A stretch of 35,344 nucleotides of DNA from a bacterium (GTDB lineage: Bacteria > Auribacterota > UBA6266), in the NCBI GenBank assembly GCA_028717725.1, contig JAQUNG010000006.1:1-35344 (forward strand). The letters run 5' to 3'. Below are positions 17,843-25,740 of the stretch, piece by piece; within the stretch, counting starts at the first letter, position 1, and every line of letters begins with the position of its first letter. The position numbers were made by a program, and so were the translations under genes. The notes under the pieces are model-generated. The model was given only the letters and a program-made list of their open reading frames with translations. It made no database searches and was not told where the DNA came from.

Positions 17843-18564
17843 TTGCCGAAACCAAGCCTTAATGCCAGCATTTCGGGCAGGCCGGCGTCAAGAATCTTAT
17901 TTTGCGCGGTTTTTATATTATAGCTATGGCGCTGAAATTCCAGAGCGCCGCTCTCCTCGTCGTAAAAAACCATGCAAATCCTCGGATCACCGTCCCTCGG
18001 CTGGCCTATTGAACCCACGTTTATTATGTATTTTCTGTCCTTCTTCAGTTTTTGACCGGGATTAAGCTTATGCTTAATTATTTCATCGGTTATCTCAATA
18101 ACCATCGGAATATGCGAATGCCCGACAAAAATCAACCTGCCGGAAGCGTATTTCGCGGTATTCTCAACCTCCTCAATATCAAAGAGATACCTCCACTCCT
18201 CGGGCTTGGGTAATGAAGCATGCACAAGATATATGTCCTTTTCTTCGTAAATCAGTGGTAAGGAAGATAAAAAAAATTTTTCCTCAAAACTCAGCATCTC
18301 CGAAGTCCAATTTACCGCGTGCGTCGCCTGGGGATTGAAATTCTCGCATCTCTGAATCCCCGCCGCTACATAATCATGATTTCCGGCAATTAAAACGTCG
18401 AAGCTTTCGCGGGCGATTTTTATGCACTCTGAAGGATTCGCGCCGTAACCGACAAGATCCCCCAAAAAAAATACTTTGTCGGGTTTTTCCTCTTTAATTA
18501 TCTCGATACTTTTATTTAAAGCCTCAAGATTGCTGTGAACGTCGCCTATCAGGCATAATCTCAT
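17839..18564 (-). CDS. Calcineurin-like metallophosphoesterase (YfcE/MJ0936-like)
   Basis: This is a cytoplasmic metal-dependent phosphoesterase of 241 residues. The five metal motifs are in order: GDVHSN (7-12), GDLVGYGANP (35-44), GNHD (61-64), a His in VHASLPKPEEW, and GHSHIPM near 147, followed by NVGSIGQPRDGDPR. This set fits the small single-domain phosphodiesterase group related to YfcE and MJ0936; the physiological substrate is unknown. Start ATG at 18564. It has a 4-base overlap with the VanZ-like gene downstream, and it follows the TPR protein gene after 2 bases. Confidence 0.88.
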
Positions 18565-18566
18565 AC

Positions 18567-19307
18567 TTACTTAACCGGCTCGTTTTTAATATTGTTATAA
18601 AATCTCTCAGCAATATTTCTATGGAAAGTTTCCTGAGATTTTAGGGGGGCCTTTTTCTCTTTGGCATTCATTTCATTCATCATCTCTTTCCATGTCTTTT
18701 TGGCGCCTTCGATATCGCCGGATTCATACAGGGCATGCGCATACATTCTCTTTACATACAGTGGACAGTCATAACGCGCCGCGTCTTTGAAATAGCGCGC
18801 GGCGTTTCGATAATCTTTTACTTTATTGAAATAAGTCCATCCCAGCTCAAAATAAAGATTAAAAACATCCGGATTGTGTTCTATCCCCGTTTTCAGGAAA
18901 TCAAGACCTTGCTGAACCCAGAAATACTGGTCTTTTATCCTTTCTTCGATTGTCCTGTAAGGGCTCACACCCGCTTCATAACAGATATTATAGGCCATGT
19001 GCCATCCGCCAATGGACCACACATCCAGAAAATTGGGTTGGAGATAAGCCACCGCTTTATAAAGAGGGAGACATTTATACCATTGCCCGTGATGCCAGTA
19101 TTCGTCTATCTGAATCCACAGTATATCGGCGGCGATACCCCTGAACCCGCCGAGCAAAACACCGGTAACCTGTTCGCCCGGACGCAGATAAATGCGGCTA
19201 TAAAGCTTTTCCTCTTCCCTCATATTTATTATTTTCAACTGGATATAATACAACACCGCCAGCATAAAAATGATAACAAAAATAAATATAACCTTTTTGG
19301 ATCTCAC
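18567..19307 (-). CDS. Membrane-anchored TPR-like protein linked to the ABC transporter genes
   Basis: This 246-residue protein has one N-terminal membrane anchor (residues about 5-25, VIFIFVIIFMLAVLYYIQL) and a soluble helical body with TPR-like repeats. The first conserved block is LGGFRGIAADILWIQIDEYW, followed by GQWYKCLPLYKAVAYLQPNF and GGWHMAYN. TPR units run to the end (NLYFELGWTYFNKVKDY, then AARYFKDAARY). The block of GFRGIAADILW plus YK-LY-LQPNF recurs in TPR proteins I recall from other diderm bacteria next to ABC-2 transporters. The start is GTG 19307, overlapping the permease stop by 4 bases. It is probably a partner of the transporter; its function is not known. Confidence 0.75.
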   Translation of the reverse strand: MRSKKVIFIFVIIFMLAVLYYIQLKIINMREEEKLYSRIYLRPGEQVTGVLLGGFRGIAADILWIQIDEYWHHGQWYKCLPLYKAVAYLQPNFLDVWSIGGWHMAYNICYEAGVSPYRTIEERIKDQYFWVQQGLDFLKTGIEHNPDVFNLYFELGWTYFNKVKDYRNAARYFKDAARYDCPLYVKRMYAHALYESGDIEGAKKTWKEMMNEMNAKEKKAPLKSQETFHRNIAERFYNNIKNEPVK

Positions 19308-20242
19308 AGACGGTCCACTTCCCTTTTTCTGAAAACAAGCATTCCTATCGAAACTATTACCGCGGAATACAGCAAGGCATACCCGAGCAGGTTTATCAGC
19401 GTGTTTATATCTACTGATTGTCCGAGATTAATCATATCCTTGAATTCAAACCTGCTGAAATCGGGGATTATTTTCAAAAATGCGTCCCCCACCCGCTTAA
19501 TCGAATCGGCCTCTACTCTGCCCGTAATATGGATAATCTGCTCTGTCATATGTCCAAGTATAAAAACAATAAAAACAAAAATAAAATTTGAAACGGTGGA
19601 AAGCAGTGTTGAGGTAGTTATGGCTATAGCGACTATCACTATAAACTCCATCATCAAACCGAGGCATGAGTAAAGGAGCATAAGTTCGAATTTTTCAAAC
19701 CCGAAGCGAAACAACAGGGAATTGATAAATATCACGGAAAGAATCCCGGAAAATGCGACTACCGAACCAACATTGCCTATAAATTTTCCCATTACTATTT
19801 CCTGACGGCTCACGGGATAGGAAAGCATCACATATACCGTCTTTTTTTCCATTTCTCTGTATATGGCGGTAGACGCCATAAAAATACCAAAAAGCAGACC
19901 AAACATAGTCATAGCGGACAACCCCAGTTCCGAAACAAAAATATGCTGGTTACCCGGAGCGATTTTGCCGAAAACATGTATCATGCCGAATATCAAGACT
20001 ATGAAAACTACAATGACATAAAGAGTTTTTTTCCTTATCTCTTCTTTCAGCACGGAATAAGCGATTGTCCTTATTCTGCGGTTAAAAAGGGGGAAAACAA
20101 AAACAAGCACTGACAGAGACACCGCTTTGAGATATACCCAATACGGCTGAGCCAACTCAGTTTTGCCCGACAGAAAACAATCAATCAAAAGCAGAAAAAC
20201 GGCCATCGCAATATATATTGTGTGAAATCCGACTTTTTTCAA
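19304..20242 (-). CDS. ABC-2 type permease
   Basis: This is an integral membrane subunit of an ABC-2 (NosY/COG1277-like) exporter, 312 residues with about six hydrophobic segments. After an extra N-terminal pair of segments comes the typical order: NRRIRTIAYSVLKEEIRKKTLYVI, a long periplasmic loop, then IYREMEKKTVYVMLSYPVSRQEIVMGKFIGN (cytoplasmic coupling region). Hydrophobic helices and a loop before the last segment follow. The start is TTG 20242, inside the ATPase stop overlap (4 bases), with GGGGA upstream. With the ATPase and the second permease it would make a heterodimeric transporter; the substrate is unknown. Confidence 0.88.
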   Translation of the reverse strand: MKKVGFHTIYIAMAVFLLLIDCFLSGKTELAQPYWVYLKAVSLSVLVFVFPLFNRRIRTIAYSVLKEEIRKKTLYVIVVFIVLIFGMIHVFGKIAPGNQHIFVSELGLSAMTMFGLLFGIFMASTAIYREMEKKTVYVMLSYPVSRQEIVMGKFIGNVGSVVAFSGILSVIFINSLLFRFGFEKFELMLLYSCLGLMMEFIVIVAIAITTSTLLSTVSNFIFVFIVFILGHMTEQIIHITGRVEADSIKRVGDAFLKIIPDFSRFEFKDMINLGQSVDINTLINLLGYALLYSAVIVSIGMLVFRKREVDRL

Positions 20243-21096
20243 TTATTTTTCCCCGATTTCTCCCTGATAAGTTTAATAAACAGACTTTCTAAAGTTTCGC
20301 TGGGATGATCAACCGATATAAGGTCTCCCCCCGAACCGCTTATAAGTTCTTTAATTTTATCGATATCACCCGTTTTCAAACCGGAAACGATAATTTCCGT
20401 TTTATTGCCCTCTGTTAACAGGTCGTCCACGTTTCCTTCCCTTACAAGTTTCCCGTTGTATAATATGGCTATCCTGTCACATATCGTCTGAACTTCGGCA
20501 AGAAGATGTGAAGATAACAACACGGTTTTGCCGCGGTCTTTGAGCTTTTTAATGATGTTCTTGATTTCTCCGGCGCCGATAGGGTCTAATCCTATCGTGG
20601 GCTCATCAAGAAGAACTAAATCGGGGTCTTTTAGCAGGACCTGCGCAAGCCCTATCCTCCTCGACATTCCTTTGGAATAATCCGCAACCCTCCTTTTTCT
20701 CGCCTCACTAAGGCCTACTATATCCAAAACTTCGTTTATTCTCTTTTTCCTGATTTTTTCCGGCATAGCGTTAAGTTTTCCGTAAAAATCCAGTATTTCA
20801 TCGGCGTTAAGAAACCCGTAGAGATACGACTCTTCGGGCATATAACCGATATTCTTCTTGTTTCCGATATTCTCGGGCGAGGCTCCCATGACTTTTATTG
20901 AACCCGAAGAAGGAAATATAAGACCCAGCAATAATTTTAAAACCGTGGTTTTGCCCGACCCGTTAGGCCCAAGCATTCCGAATATTTCGCCTTTTTTGAC
21001 TGTTAAATCCAATCCGTTTACCGCAGTAACTTTCGGCCTGTTCCAGAAATCCCGGTAGATTTTCTTAAGGGCTTTTATCTCTATCGCATTTTCCAT
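20239..21096 (-). CDS. ABC transporter ATP-binding protein
   Basis: This is the ATPase subunit of the flanking ABC-2 permeases, 285 residues. The nucleotide-binding motifs are Walker A GPNGSGKTT (43-51), Q-loop region YMPEESYLYG, signature DYSKGMSRRIGLAQ (SKGM in place of LSGGQ), Walker B DLVLLDEP, D-loop TIGLDPIGAGE and switch His in LLSSHLLAEV. The CcmA/COG1131 class fits best. A C-terminal extension of about 60 residues follows the core. The gene sits between two different permease genes, so the working unit is probably two permeases plus an ATPase dimer. Confidence 0.94.
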   Translation of the reverse strand: MENAIEIKALKKIYRDFWNRPKVTAVNGLDLTVKKGEIFGMLGPNGSGKTTVLKLLLGLIFPSSGSIKVMGASPENIGNKKNIGYMPEESYLYGFLNADEILDFYGKLNAMPEKIRKKRINEVLDIVGLSEARKRRVADYSKGMSRRIGLAQVLLKDPDLVLLDEPTIGLDPIGAGEIKNIIKKLKDRGKTVLLSSHLLAEVQTICDRIAILYNGKLVREGNVDDLLTEGNKTEIIVSGLKTGDIDKIKELISGSGGDLISVDHPSETLESLFIKLIREKSGKNN

Positions 21097-21097
21097 T

Positions 21098-21913
21098 TTA
21101 CATTTCCTTTTTTTCGAATATGTTTGCCGTAACCAATATCAACATCAAAGAATAAATAATACCGTAGGCACTGACCAATAAAACATACGGCGCGGACACA
21201 TGTTTGCCGACGCTTATATAATCAGAAACATTAAAAAACTCCAGGTTCGGGAAAATATAATAAAAACCGGTCATCAGATATCCGAACACCCTGTTTGCCT
21301 CGGAAGCCATATTTGCGATAAAAGCGGTCAGATGCCCCAGGACATAAATCAGGAAACACATGATAATCGTAAAAGTCTGCTGGAAAAACATACTTAACAA
21401 AAACGCCGATGAAACAATTATAAAACATCTCACAATTATAAGTAATATCCCTTTCGTCAATTCGATATTATGGGCAAAGGTCACAAAACTGAATCTTGCT
21501 TCTTCTCCGAATTTCTGTCCGATAAAATGCGTTTTTATGCCCAGCGCAATGTAAAAAACCATCGACAATATAAATATGGCGAAAATAAGATAACAAAAAA
21601 CACCCAGAGCCCGGCCGTAAATATACTTCTTCCTTGTAACGGGGTATGAAAAGACCGTATAGATGCTCTTTTTCTCTATATCCGTTTGTATACATGAACT
21701 GCCTATGACAAGCGAAATTACAAGCGAAAAGAAAGTAATTCCAGCCATTCCGATATCTTTTAATATTTTTACTTCCTCCCCAAAGGTAAAAAAAGTGAAA
21801 AACTGAGTGGAAAGAACCATCAGAATCGAAAAAATAAAAATGACCTGAAAAATTCTTTTCCGAAAAGCTTCCACAAATGTGTGTTGAGCAATGACGGCTA
21901 TAACATTATTCAT
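21098..21913 (-). CDS. ABC-2 type permease
   Basis: This is the second membrane subunit of the exporter, 271 residues with six hydrophobic segments. It follows the same plan as the other permease: AQHTFVEAFRKRIFQVI at the N-terminus, a short loop, then the coupling region IQTDIEKKSIYTVFSYPVTR. This aligns with the EKKTVYVMLSYPVSR of its partner, so the two probably arose by duplication. It lacks that protein's extra N-terminal pair of segments. It starts 9 bases after the acylphosphatase stop and ends 1 base before the ATPase start. Confidence 0.88.
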   Translation of the reverse strand: MNNVIAVIAQHTFVEAFRKRIFQVIFIFSILMVLSTQFFTFFTFGEEVKILKDIGMAGITFFSLVISLVIGSSCIQTDIEKKSIYTVFSYPVTRKKYIYGRALGVFCYLIFAIFILSMVFYIALGIKTHFIGQKFGEEARFSFVTFAHNIELTKGILLIIVRCFIIVSSAFLLSMFFQQTFTIIMCFLIYVLGHLTAFIANMASEANRVFGYLMTGFYYIFPNLEFFNVSDYISVGKHVSAPYVLLVSAYGIIYSLMLILVTANIFEKKEM

Positions 21914-21922
21914 AAAACACCT

Positions 21923-22201
21923 TTAAAACAACACTTCAAACCGGGTAAATTCTTTTGACGGTTCCAGCCATTGTACTTCCGTGTCCCTTATGCACCCTGA
22001 AAAATGATTATTTTTTATATCATTAATCACAAGGAATATATTTTTTTCTTCCCCCTGAAGCATCATTTCGACTTTTCCGTTCGAGAGATTTCTTACATAT
22101 CCCGACAGGTTATAATGTTTTGCCAGCTTCGAAGCCGTAAACCTGAAACCTACTCCCTGGACGGAACCCGAGTAAAAAATTTGTGCTCTTTTTTCCGGCA
22201 T
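21923..22201 (-). CDS. acyP: Acylphosphatase
   Basis: This small cytoplasmic enzyme hydrolyses carboxyl-phosphate bonds such as those of acetyl phosphate or carbamoyl phosphate. The 92-residue protein has the phosphate-binding loop GSVQGVGFRF with catalytic Arg20, and GYVRNLSNGKVE with catalytic Asn38. It ends in the usual beta strand (FTRFEVLF). Length is standard. It lies 42 bases downstream of malQ and just upstream of the ABC genes; no functional link to either is apparent. Confidence 0.93.
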   Translation of the reverse strand: MPEKRAQIFYSGSVQGVGFRFTASKLAKHYNLSGYVRNLSNGKVEMMLQGEEKNIFLVINDIKNNHFSGCIRDTEVQWLEPSKEFTRFEVLF

Positions 22202-22243
22202 AATATTAAGATTATATACATTTAAAAGCCGCGTTTCAAGGTA

Positions 22244-23764
22244 TCATCTTCCGTAAATAACGCAAAAATCCTTAAGCTTCCCGCTAAGATTATCTTTCAG
22301 CATATCTTTTGTATATCTCCACGCCCAGTTTCCCCGTATAGTCGAAGGCGTATTCATTCTTGCTTCGCCGCCAAGTCCGAGAACATCCTGAAGAGGGAAA
22401 ATGACAAAATCAGCCACCGACACCATCAATGCCCTTATAAAGGCCCAGTTGGGTTCGCTTCCGGCCGCATTAAGATACATTTCCGCTCTCTTTCTCTCTT
22501 CTTCGATTTCGCGCGCGCTTCTTGTGCTGTCATGTTTTCCGCCTTTCCACCATCCGATAACCGTATTATTATCGTGAGTCCCCGTATAAGCCGCAAGATT
22601 CTTTTCGAACATATGGGGCCGAAAAGCGGAATTATTGGAATCCCTGCCGAAAGCGAATTGTAGAATTGCCATGCCCGGAAACCCGAATTTAACACGCAAT
22701 TCCTCGACCTCTTGTGTAATAACACCCAGGTTCTCGGCTATTATAGGCACTTCTCCCAACGCGGATTTGACGGCATTAAAAAAATCGTCTCCCGGCCCAT
22801 TAACCCATTTCCCGTTGACGGCTGTTTCTTCATCCGCGGAAACTTCCCAATAAGCCTCAAACCCGCGAAAATGATCCAGCCTCACTATATCGACCAGCTC
22901 AAACATATTTTTAAACCTGTCAATCCACCACCGATAATTCAAAGTTTTCATTTTTTCCCAATCGTATATCGGATTACCCCATAACTGCCCTGTTGAACAG
23001 AAGTAATCCGGAGGAACTCCCGCGACTACAATAGGATATCCTTCTTCATCAAGCCGAAAGAGCTCGGGATGGGACCACACGTCCGCACTGTCCTGGGATA
23101 CAAAAATGGGGATGTCGCCTATAATACTAATGTCTTTTTCCCTGCAATATTCTTTTATTTTAAGCCATTGCCTGAAAAAAATGTATTGCCGGAATTTCTG
23201 CGATTCTATTTCATAGCGGACAGCTTCGGCTTTTCCGGCCATCGCGGACTTATCCCTGAAAGCAATATTTTTTTCCCATTCATTCCAGTCCAATCCCCCA
23301 AACAGATTCTTAAATGACATAAAAAGCGCGTAATCCTCAAGCCACCAGGCTTTATCAGCGCAAAATAAGTTAAAATTATCGGAAAGTCCGTGATTCTGCG
23401 TTTTTTTAAAATTATCATACGCCTGTTTCAATAAATAATTCTTGAATTTTTTCACCTTTCCGAATTCGACCCTGTCGGTCGCAAAATCCGGAATATCCGT
23501 GATATCATTCTTTTTTAAAAGACCGTCTTCGAAAAGAAGATCGGGGCTTATGAGCATAATGTTCCCCGCAAAAGCGGAATAACACTGGTATGGCGACTCT
23601 CCGTAACCCGGCGGATTCAAAGGCAAAACCTGCCATAGTTTTTGGCCGGAATTATAAAGAAAATCGACAAAATGGTATGCTTCAGGCCCTAAATCTCCTA
23701 TGCCATACCTGCCGCAAATCGATGTAGGATGGAGCAATACACCGCTTTTCCTTCCCATTTTCAT
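22244..23764 (-). CDS. malQ: 4-alpha-glucanotransferase (amylomaltase, GH77)
   Basis: MalQ transfers maltodextrin segments between 1,4-alpha-glucans in the cytoplasm, in glycogen or maltodextrin turnover. The 506-residue protein has family motifs in order: GVLLHPTSICGRYGIGDLG at the N-terminus, QVLPLNPPGYGESPYQ, DIPIFVSQDSADVW, VRLDHFRGFEAYW (catalytic nucleophile Asp), IAENLGVIT (acid/base Glu), and TGTHDNNT (third carboxylate). It is the common short form, without N-terminal starch-binding domains. The start is ATG 23764 (or the third-codon ATG at 23758). No other glycogen genes are in the window. Confidence 0.95.
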   Translation of the reverse strand: MKMGRKSGVLLHPTSICGRYGIGDLGPEAYHFVDFLYNSGQKLWQVLPLNPPGYGESPYQCYSAFAGNIMLISPDLLFEDGLLKKNDITDIPDFATDRVEFGKVKKFKNYLLKQAYDNFKKTQNHGLSDNFNLFCADKAWWLEDYALFMSFKNLFGGLDWNEWEKNIAFRDKSAMAGKAEAVRYEIESQKFRQYIFFRQWLKIKEYCREKDISIIGDIPIFVSQDSADVWSHPELFRLDEEGYPIVVAGVPPDYFCSTGQLWGNPIYDWEKMKTLNYRWWIDRFKNMFELVDIVRLDHFRGFEAYWEVSADEETAVNGKWVNGPGDDFFNAVKSALGEVPIIAENLGVITQEVEELRVKFGFPGMAILQFAFGRDSNNSAFRPHMFEKNLAAYTGTHDNNTVIGWWKGGKHDSTRSAREIEEERKRAEMYLNAAGSEPNWAFIRALMVSVADFVIFPLQDVLGLGGEARMNTPSTIRGNWAWRYTKDMLKDNLSGKLKDFCVIYGR

Positions 23765-23779
23765 ATATTTGTTTTTCTC

Positions 23780-24262
23780 CTAAGACTTAAGTTTTGCCGC
23801 CAGTTCGGCTATTCTCTTACCGAATTTGAATGCATTTTTTTCCGCTTCCGCGTCCGGAGCTCCTACACAGGTAACGCCGTAATGCCCTGTAGCGTCCATC
23901 GGGTCTCCGACAATTATCATACCGTATATAAGCATTGCCTGAATGATGGAAAAAACCGTTGTTTCCTTGCCGCCCGAACTGTCTCCTGAAGTTGCAAATG
24001 CGGCGCCGATTTTATTCTCCATTTGTTTTCTCAGTCCGACAAATCTATCAAAAACATCCTTTAATTCCGCCGCCATAGAACCAAAATACACCGGAGACCC
24101 GGCGACAATCGCGTCGGAACCAAGAAAATCCTCTTTCGTAATCTCTCCGGCCGGTTTTACGACACACTTCACGCCTTTTTGCGACTCGACACCTTTGGCT
24201 ATCTGTTCGGCCAGCAGTTTTGTGTTTCCCGTTTTTGAAAAATACATTATTAATACCTGCAT
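23780..24262 (-). CDS. Flavodoxin / WrbA-like FMN protein
   Basis: This is a flavodoxin-fold electron carrier or NAD(P)H:quinone oxidoreductase-like protein of 160 residues. The FMN phosphate loop is SKTGNTK near the N-terminus. GSPVYFGSMAAELKDVFDRF and TSGDSSGGKETT are characteristic of the WrbA/NADPH-dependent FMN reductase branch. It is shorter than WrbA (about 198). The ATG has AAAGGAG upstream. The stop is TAG at 23782-23780, five codons before the malQ ATG and in the same frame. Its promoter region (24263-24357) is shared back to back with the tRNA promoter; I see no convincing -35 for this direction. Confidence 0.85.
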   Translation of the reverse strand: MQVLIMYFSKTGNTKLLAEQIAKGVESQKGVKCVVKPAGEITKEDFLGSDAIVAGSPVYFGSMAAELKDVFDRFVGLRKQMENKIGAAFATSGDSSGGKETTVFSIIQAMLIYGMIIVGDPMDATGHYGVTCVGAPDAEAEKNAFKFGKRIAELAAKLKS

Positions 24263-24304
24263 ATGAAAAATCTCCTTTCTAAAAAAAGCGCCCGTAAAAG
24301 AAAG

Positions 24305-24333
24305 TTGAAATTAAAAAAATAAATCTATATAAT
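24305..24333 (+). promoter_or_regulatory. Promoter of tRNA-Pro
   Basis: The plus strand has TTGAAA (24305-24310), exactly 17 bases, then a perfect TATAAT (24328-24333). The start would fall about 24340, some 18 bases before the mature tRNA. This is the only clear plus-strand promoter in the window. Confidence 0.8.
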
Positions 24334-24357
24334 TTGTCGTTTAGAAACCAAACCTGT

Positions 24358-24435
24358 CGGAGCGTAGCGCAGCTTGGCTAGCGCGCAGCGTTCGGGACGC
24401 TGAGGTCGGGGGTTCGAATCCCCCCGCTCCGACCA
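24358..24435 (+). tRNA. tRNA-Pro, anticodon CGG, with encoded CCA
   Basis: A full cloverleaf folds by eye: acceptor CGGAGCG (24358-24364) with CGCTCCG (24425-24431), D arm GCGC/GCGC with AGCTTGGCTA loop, and anticodon stem CAGCG/CGCTG. The anticodon loop is TTCGGGA (anticodon CGG, 24393-24395), and the T arm is GGGGG-TTCGAAT-CCCCC. Discriminator A and an encoded CCA finish it. It reads CCG proline codons. It is the only gene on the plus strand and ends 10 bases from the end of the convergent COG2426 gene. Confidence 0.97.
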
Positions 24436-24445
24436 TGCTTCAATC

Positions 24446-25093
24446 TTATACAACGCTTTTCCTTTTTATTTTCAAAATATTAAAAATCACTCTCATAAAC
24501 AAACATCCAAGCACGATTACGGTGATTGCAAAACCTATCCATCCCAGAATCGCAATGACACTCATAATCACACCCGCTATTAAAACACCGGACAGAATTG
24601 AAATAAATGCGTAGAGCGGCTTGACTTTAAAAAGAAACGCCGCCGCGCATCCTGTCCACGCGCCTGTAACAGGAAGCGGTATGGCTACAAATAAAGCAAG
24701 TCCTACGGCTTTATATTTTTCCACCAAAGACGCTTTTGCTTTTGTTCTTTTGAAAAACCAGTCAAAAAACTTTTTCCAGAACGGGAATTTCGCCAGCCAT
24801 CCGGTCAACGGGCCGAGAATAAGTATTATCGGGATTACAGGTATCATATTACCCGCCACAGAAATGAGATACGCCTTAAATGGATCCATTCCCATAAGAT
24901 GGGCCGCTGGTATGGCCCCCCTCAATTCGACAATTGGAAGAGCGGCAATTATCAATACGGCGGATTCTTTAGAGACGCCTCTCTCCCTCAGCCCATCGGC
25001 TATCTTGTACCCTATGCTGTCTTCCTGCGCGTATGACATACCGCAAAAAACCAGAAACAAAACAACCGCTGCGAAAAAATTTATCTTTCCCAA
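24446..25093 (-). CDS. COG2426-type membrane protein (annotated in the family as small multidrug export protein)
   Basis: This is a polytopic membrane protein of unknown function. Family hallmarks are IIAALPIVELRGAIPAAHLM, two glycine/proline-rich re-entrant-like stretches, and LFVAIPLPVTGAWTG, with about five hydrophobic segments. The drug-export name in databases rests on little evidence. I choose TTG 25093 because AGGAG lies 7 bases upstream and the product then begins with a good signal-like segment (MGKINFFAAVVLFLV, then FCGMSYAQ). It overlaps pcm by 13 bases. An ATG at 25132 would add 13 residues and a 52-base overlap and also has a GAGG upstream, so it remains possible. Confidence 0.8.
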   Translation of the reverse strand: MGKINFFAAVVLFLVFCGMSYAQEDSIGYKIADGLRERGVSKESAVLIIAALPIVELRGAIPAAHLMGMDPFKAYLISVAGNMIPVIPIILILGPLTGWLAKFPFWKKFFDWFFKRTKAKASLVEKYKAVGLALFVAIPLPVTGAWTGCAAAFLFKVKPLYAFISILSGVLIAGVIMSVIAILGWIGFAITVIVLGCLFMRVIFNILKIKRKSVV

Positions 25094-25740
25094 GCATCTT
25101 CTCCTATAAGGGGAACAAATCTGCATCCGCATATTTTTTCCTCAACGATATTATTATTTATTTTTCTGACCAATAATAGATCCTGCACCGCCGGATCTCC
25201 CACGGGAATAACTATTCTGCCGTTTTCCTTAATCTGGATCATAAGCTTTTTGGGAATATGAGGAGCGGCAGCGGTAACGATAACTATATCGTAAGGAGCG
25301 TGTTCAGTCCAGCCGAGACTTCCGTCCCCGAGCTTAAATTTAACTTTTGTAAAACCGGCTTTTCGGCAGTTTTGCTCAGCCAGTTCTTTTAATCCCTGTA
25401 TCCTTTCGACGGAATAGACATCCGCTCCCATATATTCCAGTATTGCGGACTGGTAGCCCGAACCCGAACCGATTTCCAATATTTTCGCCCTTTCAAAAAC
25501 ATCGGCCGCCTGTGTCATCAAAGCTACTATGTAAGGCTGGGAGATTGTCTGCCCGAAGCCTATCGAAACAGGAAAATCTTCATAGGCGTATTTGCGAGAG
25601 TCCTCAGGCAAAAAAAGTTCTCTTTTTACCGCCAGAAAAGCGCCTATCACTTTTTCGGAATATATATCCCTGCACATAAGCTGGACATTCACCATTTCTT
25701 TTCTTCTTTCGGAGAAATCATCTGCCGTCAAATTCCGCAT
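25081..25740 (-). CDS. pcm: Protein-L-isoaspartate O-methyltransferase
   Basis: Pcm uses S-adenosylmethionine to methylate isoaspartate in aged proteins, starting their repair. The 219-residue protein has the family start FSERRKEMVNVQLMCRDI, the active-site loop FPVSIGFGQTISQPYIVALM, the SAM-binding motif ILEIGSGSGYQSA, then LGDGSLGWTEHAPYDIVIVT and the IGDPAVQ-like GRIVIPVGDP. Length is standard. It overlaps the glycosyltransferase gene by 23 bases and the COG2426 gene at its end, so it is part of that operon. Confidence 0.94.
   Translation of the reverse strand: MRNLTADDFSERRKEMVNVQLMCRDIYSEKVIGAFLAVKRELFLPEDSRKYAYEDFPVSIGFGQTISQPYIVALMTQAADVFERAKILEIGSGSGYQSAILEYMGADVYSVERIQGLKELAEQNCRKAGFTKVKFKLGDGSLGWTEHAPYDIVIVTAAAPHIPKKLMIQIKENGRIVIPVGDPAVQDLLLVRKINNNIVEEKICGCRFVPLIGEDAWER
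25101..25105 (-). promoter_or_regulatory. Ribosome binding site for the TTG start of the COG2426 gene
   Basis: AGGAG on the minus strand, within the last codons of pcm, stands 7 bases before TTG 25093. It favours this start over the upstream ATG at 25132. Confidence 0.5.

Noticed and set aside
18735-19673. A 312-codon open frame on the plus strand
   Set aside because: It lies antisense to the TPR and permease genes, has no recognisable domain or ribosome site, and its sequence is what the opposite strand of well-supported genes would give.
24358-24435. tRNA-Pro as an integration site for a genomic island
   Set aside because: No partial duplicate of the tRNA 3' end and no integrase-bearing accessory DNA were found beside it; both flanks are ordinary operons.
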